64,000 nt of DNA from Candidatus Fluviicola riflensis (GTDB taxonomy: Bacteria > Bacteroidota > Bacteroidia > Flavobacteriales_D > Crocinitomicaceae), in contig CP022585.1 in assembly GCA_002243285.1 (NCBI GenBank), positions 831,001 to 895,000 of the forward strand, read 5' to 3'. The position numbers and the translations under genes are program-made. Within the stretch, counting starts at the first letter, position 1. Each line of letters starts with the position of its first letter. The notes beneath the pieces were generated by a model. It saw only the letters and a program-made list of their open reading frames with translations. It had not been told where the DNA came from and made no database searches. Below are positions 27,162 through 38,100 of the stretch, one piece after another.

Positions 27162-28874
27162 TTATTTGCGCACTACCAATTTTTGTGTCTGAATTCCCTG
27201 AGCGGTTTCAATCACTACCTGGTACATTCCATTATCTAAAGACGCTACGGAGAGTTCGTTATTGATTACTGATGAAGCATCAACCACTAATTTTCCAGCC
27301 ATGTCGAAAATACGCACAGCTACAACTGTTGCACCGTTGAAACGGATGTCAGAAGTTGCAGGATTCGGATACATGGAAATTGTTTCGGTTGTTAACTCAT
27401 TTGTCGCCAACACTGCATTGATGTTGTATGTAGTATTGGTAATGATCGGTGCATTGAAATCGAAGTAGATGTATGCTGTGTTTTCAATTTCGGTACCAAC
27501 TGCCAAACCTGTATTCTCACGGATGCTGTATACCACATAACCTTTGCTGTCTTCTTCGTTTTGAGAAGCAGGAACAAGGTTGATTTCGTTGAATGAGAAT
27601 GTTACGACACGCGTAGCCATATCAACTGTAGTTGCAATTCCGTGTTTAGCACCCAATACATTGAAGGTAGCCAAATCAAGGTTAGCTGAAATTGTATCGC
27701 GGATCACAACATCCAATGCAGCCATGTTTCCTTCATTCTGGAAGTTGACCACATACTGCAATGTTTCGTCTTCGTTGGCATTGATATTGGTTGCTTTGTT
27801 CACGATCTTGTTGTTCGGGTCATACGAGTTAAGAACAACTGTATACATTGTATCCGTATTATTAGAAAGCTCGGTATCGTTCGGTGCAGAAATAGTCACA
27901 TAGAATTCCAGTTCAGTTCCTGCAGGAGTATTGCCCGGGAAGGTAAATGGAATGTGTGTATACAGACAGTCACTTAAACCCAACACGTCAAATGTCAATA
28001 CATTACCATTCACCATTGCATTGGTTAATCCAGCCGTGTTTGGTGTGAAACCAGCCGGGAATGTTAATGAAACCTGGGCGTCAGTTGTGTTGTTACATGC
28101 ATAATTGCAGATGTTTATATTGACATTACCTGTTTGTAAAGGAGCCACAAATGCCCATGCATACGAATAACTGATCGCGGCATCAGGATCTGCTGCAGCA
28201 ACCGCGCAATCAACTTCTATGCTGGCCTGACCCGGAGTTGCCATTCCACCTGCTGTAAATCCGGTGATTGTTATGTCTGAAGAAACCTGAACAAGTCCGT
28301 TATTAGCAAGCCATGCGTCATTTAAACTTACGGTATAAGGCGCATTTGCAACATTCAATCCGCTGTACCCCCAAAATGAATTCGGGTTGGCGCTTTGTGA
28401 AATAGTTGTGGTAACACCGTTGACATCTGTAAAGTCATACATTGCATTTGTATAAGACATCGAAGGTGATTGCTGGAACGTACTGATGTAAATATACCCG
28501 CAATTCGAAGGATCGTTTGCAGAAAGGTTCACCGTTTGAGGAACACCTACATTTGAACCTGAAGTTGTGCTGTAAAGTTCAACCGAAGCAATGTAATTTC
28601 CGGCAACAGAAAAACCGTGCTGGAATGAAAAACCAAGGCTTTGTCCTGCATTCGATGTAAAGTTCTCAGTCTCAGAAGAACCGTCACCCCAGTTAATCGT
28701 GATGATTCCATCAGTTTCGGCACTCACACCGGTACCTACCTGAACATAAATTTGTTCAACACATCCCGTAATCGAATCGGGATAATCGTAAACCGTATAA
28801 GCATTTGCCTGCGCAAAAGCCGAATTACCTGCGATCACCGCCGCAAAAAGTAATAAAGTAGAAAGTATTTTCAT
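27162..28874 (-). CDS. T9SS type A sorting-domain protein with DUF11-like/conserved-repeat domain
   Basis: A 570-residue exported protein. The signal peptide ends near residue 21 (AFAQ). The segment 340-480 (SYDPNNKIVNKATNINANED, then LQYVVNFQNEGNMAALDVVI and TAYIYFDFNAPI) is the conserved domain common in T9SS cargo. The C-terminal sorting domain is ISMYPNPATSDIRFNG, VRIFDMAGKLVVDA, LDNGMYQVVIET and QTQKLVVRK. Its ligand or role is unknown. It sits upstream on the same strand as the smaller 26163 gene, separated by a strong terminator. Confidence 0.88.
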   Translation of the reverse strand: MKILSTLLLFAAVIAGNSAFAQANAYTVYDYPDSITGCVEQIYVQVGTGVSAETDGIITINWGDGSSETENFTSNAGQSLGFSFQHGFSVAGNYIASVELYSTTSGSNVGVPQTVNLSANDPSNCGYIYISTFQQSPSMSYTNAMYDFTDVNGVTTTISQSANPNSFWGYSGLNVANAPYTVSLNDAWLANNGLVQVSSDITITGFTAGGMATPGQASIEVDCAVAAADPDAAISYSYAWAFVAPLQTGNVNINICNYACNNTTDAQVSLTFPAGFTPNTAGLTNAMVNGNVLTFDVLGLSDCLYTHIPFTFPGNTPAGTELEFYVTISAPNDTELSNNTDTMYTVVLNSYDPNNKIVNKATNINANEDETLQYVVNFQNEGNMAALDVVIRDTISANLDLATFNVLGAKHGIATTVDMATRVVTFSFNEINLVPASQNEEDSKGYVVYSIRENTGLAVGTEIENTAYIYFDFNAPIITNTTYNINAVLATNELTTETISMYPNPATSDIRFNGATVVAVRIFDMAGKLVVDASSVINNELSVASLDNGMYQVVIETAQGIQTQKLVVRK

Positions 28875-28930
28875 AATCGTTATTTTCTTTCAGTTACTAC
28901 CGTAGTTTTGAAAAGGTTGCCCCAAGGGAG

Positions 28931-29069
28931 AATTTAAAATTTAAAATGGAAAATTTAAAAGGGAATTATGAATGATAAAGTTATGAATTATCAAGGTGCT
29001 GATAAACAGCCCGTAAGGTTTCCCTGGAGATGTTTTTTTTAAAGTCTTTTCAATTTTATATTTTCCATT
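28931..29069. repeat. AT-rich intergenic inverted repeats upstream of tex
   Basis: AATGGAAAATTTAAAA (28945-28960) pairs with TTTTATATTTTCCATT (29054-29069), 15 of 16. Inside lies AATTATGAATGATAAAGTT with GAATTATCAAGG (28964-28996), whose phrases recur after tex at 31276-31331. No coding sequence or clear function. Confidence 0.55.
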
Positions 29070-29156
29070 CCCGGCGTGGTTTCCTGAAATGATACTTTTC
29101 CCCAAATCCTCTTTTCAATTTTACATTTTCAATTCACAATTACTAATATTGCGTTT

Positions 29157-31268
29157 ATGCAAAAAAATGACTTCGTACAATCCAATTCAGGGCTTCAGCC
29201 AAAAGCAATTTTACAAACCATTCAATTACTGGAATCAGGTGCTACCGTTCCGTTTATTGCCCGTTACCGGAAAGAACAAACGGGTGGTCTGGATGAGGTG
29301 GAAATTGCACTGATCCGCGATTTGGCGAAGAAACACGACGAACTCATCAGCCGTCAGCAAACGATTTTGTCTGCAATTGAAGAACAAGGAAAGTTAACAC
29401 CCGAATTGAAGTCAAAAATCGAAGACTGTTTTGAATCGAATGTTCTCGAAGATTTGTATTTGCCTTATAAACAAAAGCGTTTGACCAAAGGTGAAAAAGC
29501 CCGTAAACTGGGATTGGAACCGCTGGCGCGTATGATTATGTCACAACGTGGCGGTGATCCCGAGCAAATGGCAGAGCGTTTCCTGAAAGGTGAAGTGTTT
29601 GATGAACAAATGGCCATTCAGGGGGCGTGTGATATTATCGCCGAATGGATCAACGAGAATGCCGTGGCGCGTGCACGTATGCGAACCACTTTTCAGCGCA
29701 AGGCTATTTTACAATCGAAACTGGTGAAAGGAAAAGAAGAAGAAGGTGCCAAGTACCGTGATTATTTCGATTTTTCGGAACCGCTTTACCGCACGGCTTC
29801 ACATCGTTTCCTGGCATTGTACCGTGCCGAACGCGAAGGAATTATTTCCCTGAAAGCACAACCCGAAAAAGAAGCAGCGATTGATCAATTGGAACGCTTT
29901 TTTGTAAAAGGCGATGATGCCTGCGCTGATTTGGTGGCAGATACCTGTAAAGATGCTTACACGCGATTGATGTGTCCTTCCTTGGAAAATGAAGTGCTGA
30001 ACGAAGCGAAGGAAAAAGCGGATAAAGAAGCGATTAAAGTTTTTTCGACCAACCTGCGACAATTATTGTTGGCTCCGCCGGTTGGTTCCAAACGCATTCT
30101 GGCCATCGATCCGGGATTCAGAACGGGTTGTAAAGTCGTGTGTTTGGACGAATCCGGCTCCCTGCTTACCAATGCAACCATTTACCCGCATGCACCACAA
30201 AACGAGACAGATAAGGCCATGGCGAAAATTTCGCAGCTGGTACAGGCCTATAAAATAGAAGCAATTGCCATTGGTGACGGAACGGCCGGGCGTGAAACCG
30301 AATCGTTTATCAAACGTGTGCGTTTCGACCGCGATTTGGATGTATACGTGGTGCGCGAAGACGGCGCTTCGATTTATTCCGCAAGTCCGATTGCACGCAA
30401 AGAATTTCCTGATTACGATGTTACCGTGCGTGGTTCGGTTTCTATCGGACGTCGTTTGATGGACCCGCTGGCGGAGTTGGTGAAAATTGATCCGAAATCG
30501 GTTGGAGTTGGACAATACCAGCACGAAGTGAACCAACATCAACTCAAAGACGCGCTTGATGACGTGATCGTTTCCTGTGTAAATGCCGTTGGCGTTGACT
30601 TGAATACCGCGTCGCCTTATTTATTGAGCTATGTCTCGGGACTTGGACCTGCTTTGGCTGAAAATATTGTTGCTTATCGCAGCGAAAATGGTGGTTTCCG
30701 TTCACGCGAAGAATTAAAAAAGGTAAAACGCCTCGGTGATAAAGCCTATGAACAAGCAGCCGGATTCCTACGGGTACGCGATGGTGAAAATCCACTGGAT
30801 AACTCTGCCGTTCACCCTGAAAGTTACAAAGTGGTCAATTCAATCGCTAAAAAAGCAGGACTGAAACTCACTGAACTGATCGGCAATGAAACGACCCTGA
30901 AAACCGTCAATAAGACCGAATTCCCTGAAATTGACAGCTATACATTCGATGATATTCTGCGTGAGTTAAAGAAACCGGGACGTGATCCGCGCAAGCAGGC
31001 CAAAGTGTTGGAATTTGACAGCCGCATTCGCACCATGGACGATTTACGCGTAGGAATGAGTCTCACTGGAATCGTGACCAACGTCACCAATTTCGGGGCT
31101 TTTGTCAATATCGGGATCAAAGAAAACGGACTCATCCATAAATCGAACCTGGCTGATGTGTATGTTGAAGATCCGTCGCAATTTATTGCCTTGCACGAAC
31201 ACGTAGATGTGCAGGTAATTGAGATTGATGTTCCGAGAAAACGTGTTGGGTTGAAGCGATTAGTGTGA
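29157..31268 (+). CDS. tex: Tex-family RNA-binding transcription accessory protein
   Basis: A 703-residue nucleic-acid-binding protein of the Tex family, linked to transcription and expression of surface genes in other bacteria. The Tex N-domain helices are followed by an RNase H-like (YqgF) domain starting at LAIDPGFRTGCKVVCLDESG near 315. Helix-hairpin-helix repeats (TASPYLLSYVSGLGPALAEN near 485) follow. An S1 domain forms the C-terminus (GMSLTGIVTNVTNFGAFVNI near 630). The order is canonical. The S1 end stops with KRVGLKRLV, a little shorter than many homologs. Confidence 0.95.
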   Translation: MQKNDFVQSNSGLQPKAILQTIQLLESGATVPFIARYRKEQTGGLDEVEIALIRDLAKKHDELISRQQTILSAIEEQGKLTPELKSKIEDCFESNVLEDLYLPYKQKRLTKGEKARKLGLEPLARMIMSQRGGDPEQMAERFLKGEVFDEQMAIQGACDIIAEWINENAVARARMRTTFQRKAILQSKLVKGKEEEGAKYRDYFDFSEPLYRTASHRFLALYRAEREGIISLKAQPEKEAAIDQLERFFVKGDDACADLVADTCKDAYTRLMCPSLENEVLNEAKEKADKEAIKVFSTNLRQLLLAPPVGSKRILAIDPGFRTGCKVVCLDESGSLLTNATIYPHAPQNETDKAMAKISQLVQAYKIEAIAIGDGTAGRETESFIKRVRFDRDLDVYVVREDGASIYSASPIARKEFPDYDVTVRGSVSIGRRLMDPLAELVKIDPKSVGVGQYQHEVNQHQLKDALDDVIVSCVNAVGVDLNTASPYLLSYVSGLGPALAENIVAYRSENGGFRSREELKKVKRLGDKAYEQAAGFLRVRDGENPLDNSAVHPESYKVVNSIAKKAGLKLTELIGNETTLKTVNKTEFPEIDSYTFDDILRELKKPGRDPRKQAKVLEFDSRIRTMDDLRVGMSLTGIVTNVTNFGAFVNIGIKENGLIHKSNLADVYVEDPSQFIALHEHVDVQVIEIDVPRKRVGLKRLV

Positions 31269-31275
31269 TCATCTA

Positions 31276-31331
31276 AATTATGAATTAAGGAATTATCAAT
31301 GATAAAGTTGCCTCCTTGATAATTCATAATT
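31276..31331. repeat. AT-rich inverted repeat downstream of tex
   Basis: The right arm TTGATAATTCATAATT (31316-31331) is the reverse complement of the left arm (31276-31299), which contains an AAGG insertion. TTTTC follows, so it may also end transcription. AATGATAAAGTT is shared with the repeat before tex. Confidence 0.6.
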
Positions 31332-31402
31332 TTCGCCATTTATAATTCAAAACATCCCCTCATCAGGTGGTATGATTTTACCCTCCTCCGGCTGTTGTTT
31401 AG

Positions 31403-31422
31403 AATTGTTTTAAATAACAATT
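31403..31422. promoter_or_regulatory. palindrome at the TonB receptor promoter, candidate operator
   Basis: AATTGTT-TTAAAT-AACAATT is a perfect 7+6+7 palindrome. It overlaps the best -7-like sequence (CAATTTTG, 31418-31425) 24 bases before the receptor ATG. A repressor bound here would block initiation. Whether it is a Fur-type site is inference. Confidence 0.4.
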
Positions 31423-31449
31423 TTGCGGCGTTAAAAAAACACACAGTTT

Positions 31450-33849
31450 ATGAGATCCAATATAACCAGAGCAATTACCACCGTGTTGTTGCTTGTGAGC
31501 GTAAATGTTTTCGCGCAGACAGGAAACGTAAAAGGCATCGTTAAAACTTCCGACGAACAACCGGCAGAATTTGCTACCGTAGGTTTGAAAGGAACAGGTA
31601 ACGGAGCAAACACCAACAGGAAAGGGGAGTTTGAACTAAAGAATATCGAAGCGGGAAATTACACCTTGATCGTGTCGCTTTTCGCTGTAGAACAGCAGGA
31701 AATTTCCATCTTGGTAAAAGAGGGCGAAACAACCATTGTACCAGATGTTATACTGAAGGAAGATGCAAAAACACTGAATGAAATCATTGTTTCATCAGAC
31801 CGTAACAAGTACAATAAAACCACGCCTTCCACTTCTTTGAGATTGAATGAACCGTTGATCGAAATTCCTCAAAACATTCAGATTGTGACTAATGATGTGT
31901 TGAAAGATCAGCAGGTTATCAGCATGAGCGACGGTTTGATGAAGAACGTGAGCGGGCTAACCAAATTTGAACACTGGGGCGATCTGTACACCAATATCCA
32001 AACACGCGGATCGCAATTGCAGGCTTTCCGTAACGGATTTAATGTTGTCAATTCAGGCTGGGGGCCGCTTACCGAAGACATGAGTTTTGTCGATCACATC
32101 GAATTTGTAAAAGGGCCGGCCGGATTTATGCTTTCGAGCGGCGATCCGAGTGGTTTGTACAACGTAGTAACGAAAAAACCGACCGGAATCAACAAAGGCG
32201 AAGCGTCGCTGACATTGGGAAGTTTTGACCTGTACAGAGCCACGCTCGATTTGGATGGAAAACTGAGCAATAATGGAAGATTGCTATACCGCCTGAATGT
32301 TTCGGCACAGAACAAGAAATCGCACAGGCCCAATGAATACAATGATCGTTATGCAATTGCTCCCGTAATTTCGTATCAGCTGGATGCAAAAACAAAATTG
32401 ACCGCTGAGTACAATTACCAGCGCTCAAACATGAGCAATGTTGGTTCTTATTATGTGTTTACGCCGGATGATTTTGCCACCTTACCTGTAAACGCTACCG
32501 CATTACCGGCAGGCATGCCTGGAACTGAGATCAACGATCATAGTTTTTACCTGAATCTTCAGCATGATTTCACCAAAAACTGGAAAATCACCGCGCAGCT
32601 TTCGCAGTTTTTATACAACCAGGTCGGTTCATCTATGTGGGGAGGAACGGTAAATCCCGACGGAACGTATGTTCGCAATGTGAGCATCTGGGATGCGAAA
32701 AGCGCCATGACGATGGGACAGGTGTTTGTAAACGGCGATGTGACCACAGGCCCGGTTCGTCACCGAATTCTGGTAGGACTGGACATGGCAAATAAAAACT
32801 ACATGGCCGATTGGGGACAAGGGCACGATCTGGATTCCATCAACGCACCTTTTGATCCGAAAAACCCGAATTTGGGAATTCCGGCAACCGGTTACCCGGC
32901 TTTCGACAGAGTAACATCTTTGGAAGAAAGAGCGCAACTTGTCGGAGGCTTAATGGCATTGCGATACAGCAGTTTGTATGTACAGGACGAACTCGGCTTT
33001 TTCGAAAATAAGTTGAGAGTAACACTTGCCGGAAGATATACGTACTTAATTCAGGAAAACTGGGGCGGAAAACCGGATACGGCGCAGCATTTTACACCAC
33101 GTGTGGGAATCAGCGGTTCCATAACAAAAACGTTCTCGGTTTACGGATTGTATGATCAGGCGTTTATCCCGCAGTCGGGCCGATTGGCAGATGGTGGCAA
33201 AGTACAGCCGATTACAGGAAACAACATCGAATTCGGTTTAAAGAAAAGCTGGTTTGGCGGTAAATGGAATACCACATTGGCCGCCTACCGGATTCTGAAA
33301 AACAATGAATTGACTGCCGATCCGAACAGTCCTCCAAGTTCCGGATTGAGTGTTGAACTCGGTCAGAAACAATCGCAGGGAATCGAATTTGATCTTCAGG
33401 GTATGATTCTTCCCGGACTTGATCTGATTGCCAACTACGCGTTCACCGATTCGAGAGTTGTACGCGTAGCCGATGGCGTTACTGCTTACAAGGAAGGCGA
33501 CAATCTTCCCGGTTATGCCAAACATACGGCCAACTCATGGTTGAGCTACAAAGTACAAAGCGGCTTCTTCAGTGGAATCGGAATTTCTGCCGGAACAACG
33601 ATCCAGATCGACAGAACATCGGTTGGTGACAGTTACTGGGGATCACCAAACACCAAAAGAATGAAAGACTATTTTAAACTCGATGCCGGATTGTTCTTTG
33701 AAAAAGAAAAATTCAGAATTACGGCAAACGTGTTTAACGTATTGAACGAATACTTATACAGCGGAGCTTATTACCAGTATAGTTCGGCTTATTACTACCA
33801 AACTGAGGCACCGCGCAATGTGCGTGTATCGATTACTTACAAATTCTGA
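31450..33849 (+). CDS. TonB-dependent siderophore receptor
   Basis: A 799-residue outer-membrane receptor. A signal peptide (1-23, FAQ) is followed by a carboxypeptidase-like regulatory domain (VKGIVKTSDEQPAEFATVGL, about 27-110). The plug domain starts near 115 (PLIEIPQNIQIVTNDVLKDQ; RGSQLQAFRNGF; FVKGPAGFMLSSGDPSGLYN). The 22-strand barrel ends with VRVSITYKF. The plug wording resembles ferrichrome/ferrioxamine-type receptors, so a ferric siderophore is a likely ligand, but this is not specific. The PepSY gene starts four bases after the stop. Confidence 0.92.
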   Translation: MRSNITRAITTVLLLVSVNVFAQTGNVKGIVKTSDEQPAEFATVGLKGTGNGANTNRKGEFELKNIEAGNYTLIVSLFAVEQQEISILVKEGETTIVPDVILKEDAKTLNEIIVSSDRNKYNKTTPSTSLRLNEPLIEIPQNIQIVTNDVLKDQQVISMSDGLMKNVSGLTKFEHWGDLYTNIQTRGSQLQAFRNGFNVVNSGWGPLTEDMSFVDHIEFVKGPAGFMLSSGDPSGLYNVVTKKPTGINKGEASLTLGSFDLYRATLDLDGKLSNNGRLLYRLNVSAQNKKSHRPNEYNDRYAIAPVISYQLDAKTKLTAEYNYQRSNMSNVGSYYVFTPDDFATLPVNATALPAGMPGTEINDHSFYLNLQHDFTKNWKITAQLSQFLYNQVGSSMWGGTVNPDGTYVRNVSIWDAKSAMTMGQVFVNGDVTTGPVRHRILVGLDMANKNYMADWGQGHDLDSINAPFDPKNPNLGIPATGYPAFDRVTSLEERAQLVGGLMALRYSSLYVQDELGFFENKLRVTLAGRYTYLIQENWGGKPDTAQHFTPRVGISGSITKTFSVYGLYDQAFIPQSGRLADGGKVQPITGNNIEFGLKKSWFGGKWNTTLAAYRILKNNELTADPNSPPSSGLSVELGQKQSQGIEFDLQGMILPGLDLIANYAFTDSRVVRVADGVTAYKEGDNLPGYAKHTANSWLSYKVQSGFFSGIGISAGTTIQIDRTSVGDSYWGSPNTKRMKDYFKLDAGLFFEKEKFRITANVFNVLNEYLYSGAYYQYSSAYYYQTEAPRNVRVSITYKF

Positions 33850-33852
33850 TTG

Positions 33853-34995
33853 ATGACAATAAAAAAAGCAATCGGAAAACTTCATCTATGGCTCGGATTT
33901 ACGTCCGGGCTTTTAGTTTTTGTAATCGCAGTCACCGGCTGCATTTATGCTTTCCAGGAAGAAATTCAGAATGTCAGCCAGCCTTATCGTTTTGTAAAAG
34001 AACAGCATAAAGCCTTTTTACCGCCATCCGAAATCATGGAAATCGCGCAAAAAAAGCTTCCGGGAAAACAGATTCACGCTGTCATGTACCAGGGCAAAAC
34101 AAAAACTGCAAAGGCGATTTTTTATGGAAATGATGGCAACGAGGATTACTATTATTTTGTTTACATCAATCAGTATTCCGGAAAAGTGTTGCAGGTAAGT
34201 AACGAGAATGCCGGTTTTTTCCGTTTCATCCTCGATGGACATTATTACCTATGGTTGCCACCCGAAATTGGTAGCCCGATTGTTGCTTCGGCCACGCTGG
34301 TGTTTTTTGTTATGGTCATTTCAGGGATCATTTTGTGGTGGCCACGTAACAAAGCCGGAAGAAAACAACGCTTCAAACTCAAGTGGAATGCGCGTTGGCG
34401 GCGAAAGAATTACGACCTCCACAATGTGCTCGGTTTTTATGCGTCGTGGCTCGGGCTCATTTTTGCCATTACCGGATTAGTCTGGGGTTTCCAATGGTTT
34501 AACGCAACCTATTACACCGTTATTTCCGGTGGAAAAGATTTTGTGGAATACGAGGAACCACTATCTAAAGTGCAATTAACAGACACTTCCGGGTTAGCGC
34601 CGATGGATAAATTGTGGACAAAACTCATGCGTGAATGCCCGATCGAAGGATCTATTGAAGTTCACCAACCCGAAGATTCAACGTCATGCCTGGCGGTAAA
34701 TATCAATCCCGATCCAACCACTTACTGGAAAATCGATTACCGGTATTTCGATCAGTATAGCCTGGAAGAGCTTTCTGTAAAGCACCTATGGGGACGCTAC
34801 AAAAACACGTCTGCTTCGGATAAACTCATGCGTATGAATTACGACATTCATGTAGGCAGTGTGTTGGGGTTAACTGGTAAAATTCTCGCTTTTTGCGCCA
34901 GCCTGATCATTGCATCGCTTCCAATCACCGGTTTTCTGATCTGGTGGGGAAGGAGGAACAAGCCGAAAAAAGAACCGGTGAAAAAGCAGTTCTGA
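33853..34995 (+). CDS. PepSY-associated membrane protein (siderophore uptake partner)
   Basis: A 380-residue inner-membrane protein with four transmembrane helices (about 14-33, 150-171, 195-216 and 345-366). It has conserved histidines and a PepSY-like stretch in the periplasmic loop (GDYYFVYINQYSGKVLQVSN-type sequence). Family members such as PiuB sit next to TonB receptors and may help take iron from siderophores in the periplasm or cytosol, possibly as ferric reductases (inferred). The ATG at 33853 lies 3 bases after the receptor's stop; a TTG at 33850 is possible. Confidence 0.87.
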   Translation: MTIKKAIGKLHLWLGFTSGLLVFVIAVTGCIYAFQEEIQNVSQPYRFVKEQHKAFLPPSEIMEIAQKKLPGKQIHAVMYQGKTKTAKAIFYGNDGNEDYYYFVYINQYSGKVLQVSNENAGFFRFILDGHYYLWLPPEIGSPIVASATLVFFVMVISGIILWWPRNKAGRKQRFKLKWNARWRRKNYDLHNVLGFYASWLGLIFAITGLVWGFQWFNATYYTVISGGKDFVEYEEPLSKVQLTDTSGLAPMDKLWTKLMRECPIEGSIEVHQPEDSTSCLAVNINPDPTTYWKIDYRYFDQYSLEELSVKHLWGRYKNTSASDKLMRMNYDIHVGSVLGLTGKILAFCASLIIASLPITGFLIWWGRRNKPKKEPVKKQF

Positions 34996-35106
34996 CTTGT
35001 CATTTTCGGTCATAGAATAGTATAAAAACGAGTTTGATTGAAACGTTTAGTGTAATCATTTAGCGATTTTTGCGTTACATTGGTTGCTTACTTTGAAATT
35101 CAACCT

Positions 35107-38100
35107 ATGCGCACAGTCTTTTTCATCTATTGCTGGCTTTTCGCCGCCTCTTCGGTTTTTTCACAACGACCTGATTCCGTGCAGGTAAACGGCAAATGGT
35201 ATTTCGTGTACCCGATCAAAATGAAGTTGGAACCCACGGACAATTATTTGCGTGTAGTCGGGTTAACAGAGACCGAATTTGAACAATACCGCGATTGGAC
35301 ACAAGCCGGTGATTCGAGATTGAACCTGGAAAAAGATTCCCTGATCAAAGTCCTGCGAAAATCAATTGTTGATGATAAGATCTTAACCGCTGCGCAATAT
35401 GATGAACTACTAGAGGAGTATTCGGAGAAACAGATTCACCGTCATCGCACTTTTATTCGAACAACGAAACGACATAGCATTCGCCGCAAGTTACGCAACG
35501 CAGTCAGGGGATCTCACCGTTATCAAAGCACCAAGGTATTTAGTGTAAAACGCCTGGTGAATCGGAAAGATTTGCGTAAGGCTTTGCTTAAATCACCTTC
35601 AAATCAACATAGGACACAATTTTATTCGAATTACATGCTTCCGCCCAGTGAAAAGGACTTGCCCAATGGCAACTATATTCTGTATTTCGATGATTTCTTT
35701 TCAGCAGACGACTGGAAAGAATGGAAACTGAACCCGCTTCATACTGCAGCCACTTTCTCTCTTCAGAACAATTTGCTGCACGGAGAATACAGCGTTTTCA
35801 CGTATGAAGGCAGTCAACTGGTATCAGGAACCTACGAAAACGGGTTACGTCAGGGAAGCTGGCTGATCAGAAGAGAGATCGGTTCAGGTATTGACTATAG
35901 GGAAGGCTGGTGTTTTAACAGGAAATACAAGCCAGGAACAACCTCAAAGGATAGCTTGCTGCTTCAGTTTAATTATGACCTCCTACAGGGTGAAAACAGC
36001 AGTTTTTCACATTATGGATACGGGTCATATGTAAAAGACTGGACCGGTGAGTTTATAGCCGGATTACCAAATGGAGAATGGGAGCATGATAAATTCAGAG
36101 GATACACCTTCAGAGGTGATGTAAAAGCAACACGCGATTCTACCAATAGCGTATATGAACATCGGTGGGTCGACCTGGAACTACCATCTTCCGATTCCAT
36201 TTATGACTTTTCAGGATTCACTGACTATAACGACATTGATCTGTGGTCATTAAAGTCGGCAAAATGCGTCGAAAATTCAGGACTGGAAAGCATTTCTAAA
36301 ATAAGTGATTATCCGCTGTCAGAGTTCATGCAGTTACAATTCCCTGTAAAAACAGAGTTTTCATATTCTCCATTCAATAACCGGTGTGAGATCTGGAACA
36401 AAGAACCAGACAGCAGCTGTGTAGCACGTTTTTACCGTAATCACGCATTGAAAATCGTTGTGGGTTCTCGCTATTTCAACAACGGGGTATTGTTCGATAC
36501 TTGCGGATTTGATGAGCAGGGACAATTGGTCTACAAGCAATTTGACAATACCGGAAAATTATACCGCACTTCTCAGCTCAGTTCAAACGGGCGTATTTTG
36601 AGTACGGTTTTTACACATCCGCCGAAAAAAATGATCATTGATGGCTATGAAGTGATGCCGTCTTATTCAAAGGGTTTTTCCTGGGAAGGAGATACGCTGG
36701 TAGCGAATCGCAGGATTTTTGAATTGAAGTGGAGCGAACACTATAAATTGAACTTCGAGAATTATTACGATAAAGACCTACAGCAATTTGTAGAGAAATC
36801 ATACGATAACAAAACAGGTGAAACGCTTTTGACAATAACCACTCCCTTCACGAATGAAGAATTAGCTGTGATTGATTCAACCTATCAGGATGAAAACCAG
36901 AGATACTCGAAAGCCTATGTTCTACGCTCACGCAGGCACATGGCAAAGATTGATGCGTATGAAAAACGTGCCGTTTGGGGCGATCTCACCATACTTGAAG
37001 AATACAGCCACGGACAAAGAAAGGTCACGTTTTTTGCAGACGGAAAACCTTATGCCGGTACTGTGGAAGTGAAAACATACAGCGATGGATCTGATCGGTA
37101 TAAACTGAAGCGAAAAAAACTGGTCATTGAACTCAACCAATCATACCCTTTTGGTGGGAGAAAGCATATAATAAGACGCCCACGATGGATGAGATCGAGA
37201 ATCCCTTATGTGCTTTCAGATGCAATTCTGGAAGAACTCCCGTTGTTGTTTCAATTGAAAATTCATGAAAGGGATGAATTCAAGCAATCGGTAGAAAATA
37301 GTTTTCCTTACGAATTCAGTTCAGGTAACTTCATAAACGGTGTTCCGACGGGAAATTGGACGTTTATGAATAATGATAAAAAAGTAACGGCCGAAGTGAC
37401 TTATACTGGTAAAGCATCCAGTGGTTTTTTGTTTGAATATTGGATAAGAGCCGCAGATACGAAAGCAGAAAAGCTGGAGTACCTCACGGACCCGCTAAAA
37501 GAGCGCTATGAACCAGCTTGTAAGAAAAGCACCGATTATATCTATAAGAAAATAGCCATTGCCAACGGCCGCGAAGATGGTACTGCCGTTACCTTTAATC
37601 ACAAGGGAGATACCATTGCACTGGTCCACTACAAACAAGGAGAACTGCATGGCGATCAATGTTACATCTTTCCACACGATTATTACTCCGAAAAGGCGAA
37701 TAAATACCTCATTGGTACATTTGATGAAGGAAAACCGGTTGGCAAACAAATTGCGGTAAAAAAAGAATATACATCGGAAGAAGGCGGCGGTAAACTGGTA
37801 GTTGATACGATGGCTGTTGTCCATTTTGTAAACGGAAAAAGAGAAGGCAGAGCAAGGTTTCCGTACAAAACGCTTTCGTATGATCTAACATTTTCCAATG
37901 ATTTACCGGATAGGGAAATGGTCGTTAAAAACAATCGATCGGAAACAGTCCAGCGCTTTACTTTTATGTTTGGATATTTGCACCAGATGCAGCATTTCAA
38001 GGAAAACACCCTTTCGTATGAATACGAAATTTCACCACTCGATTCATTGAAGCTGGATATTGGCTATCTCTATGATGCTACCGAACCAGTAGATGAAGAC

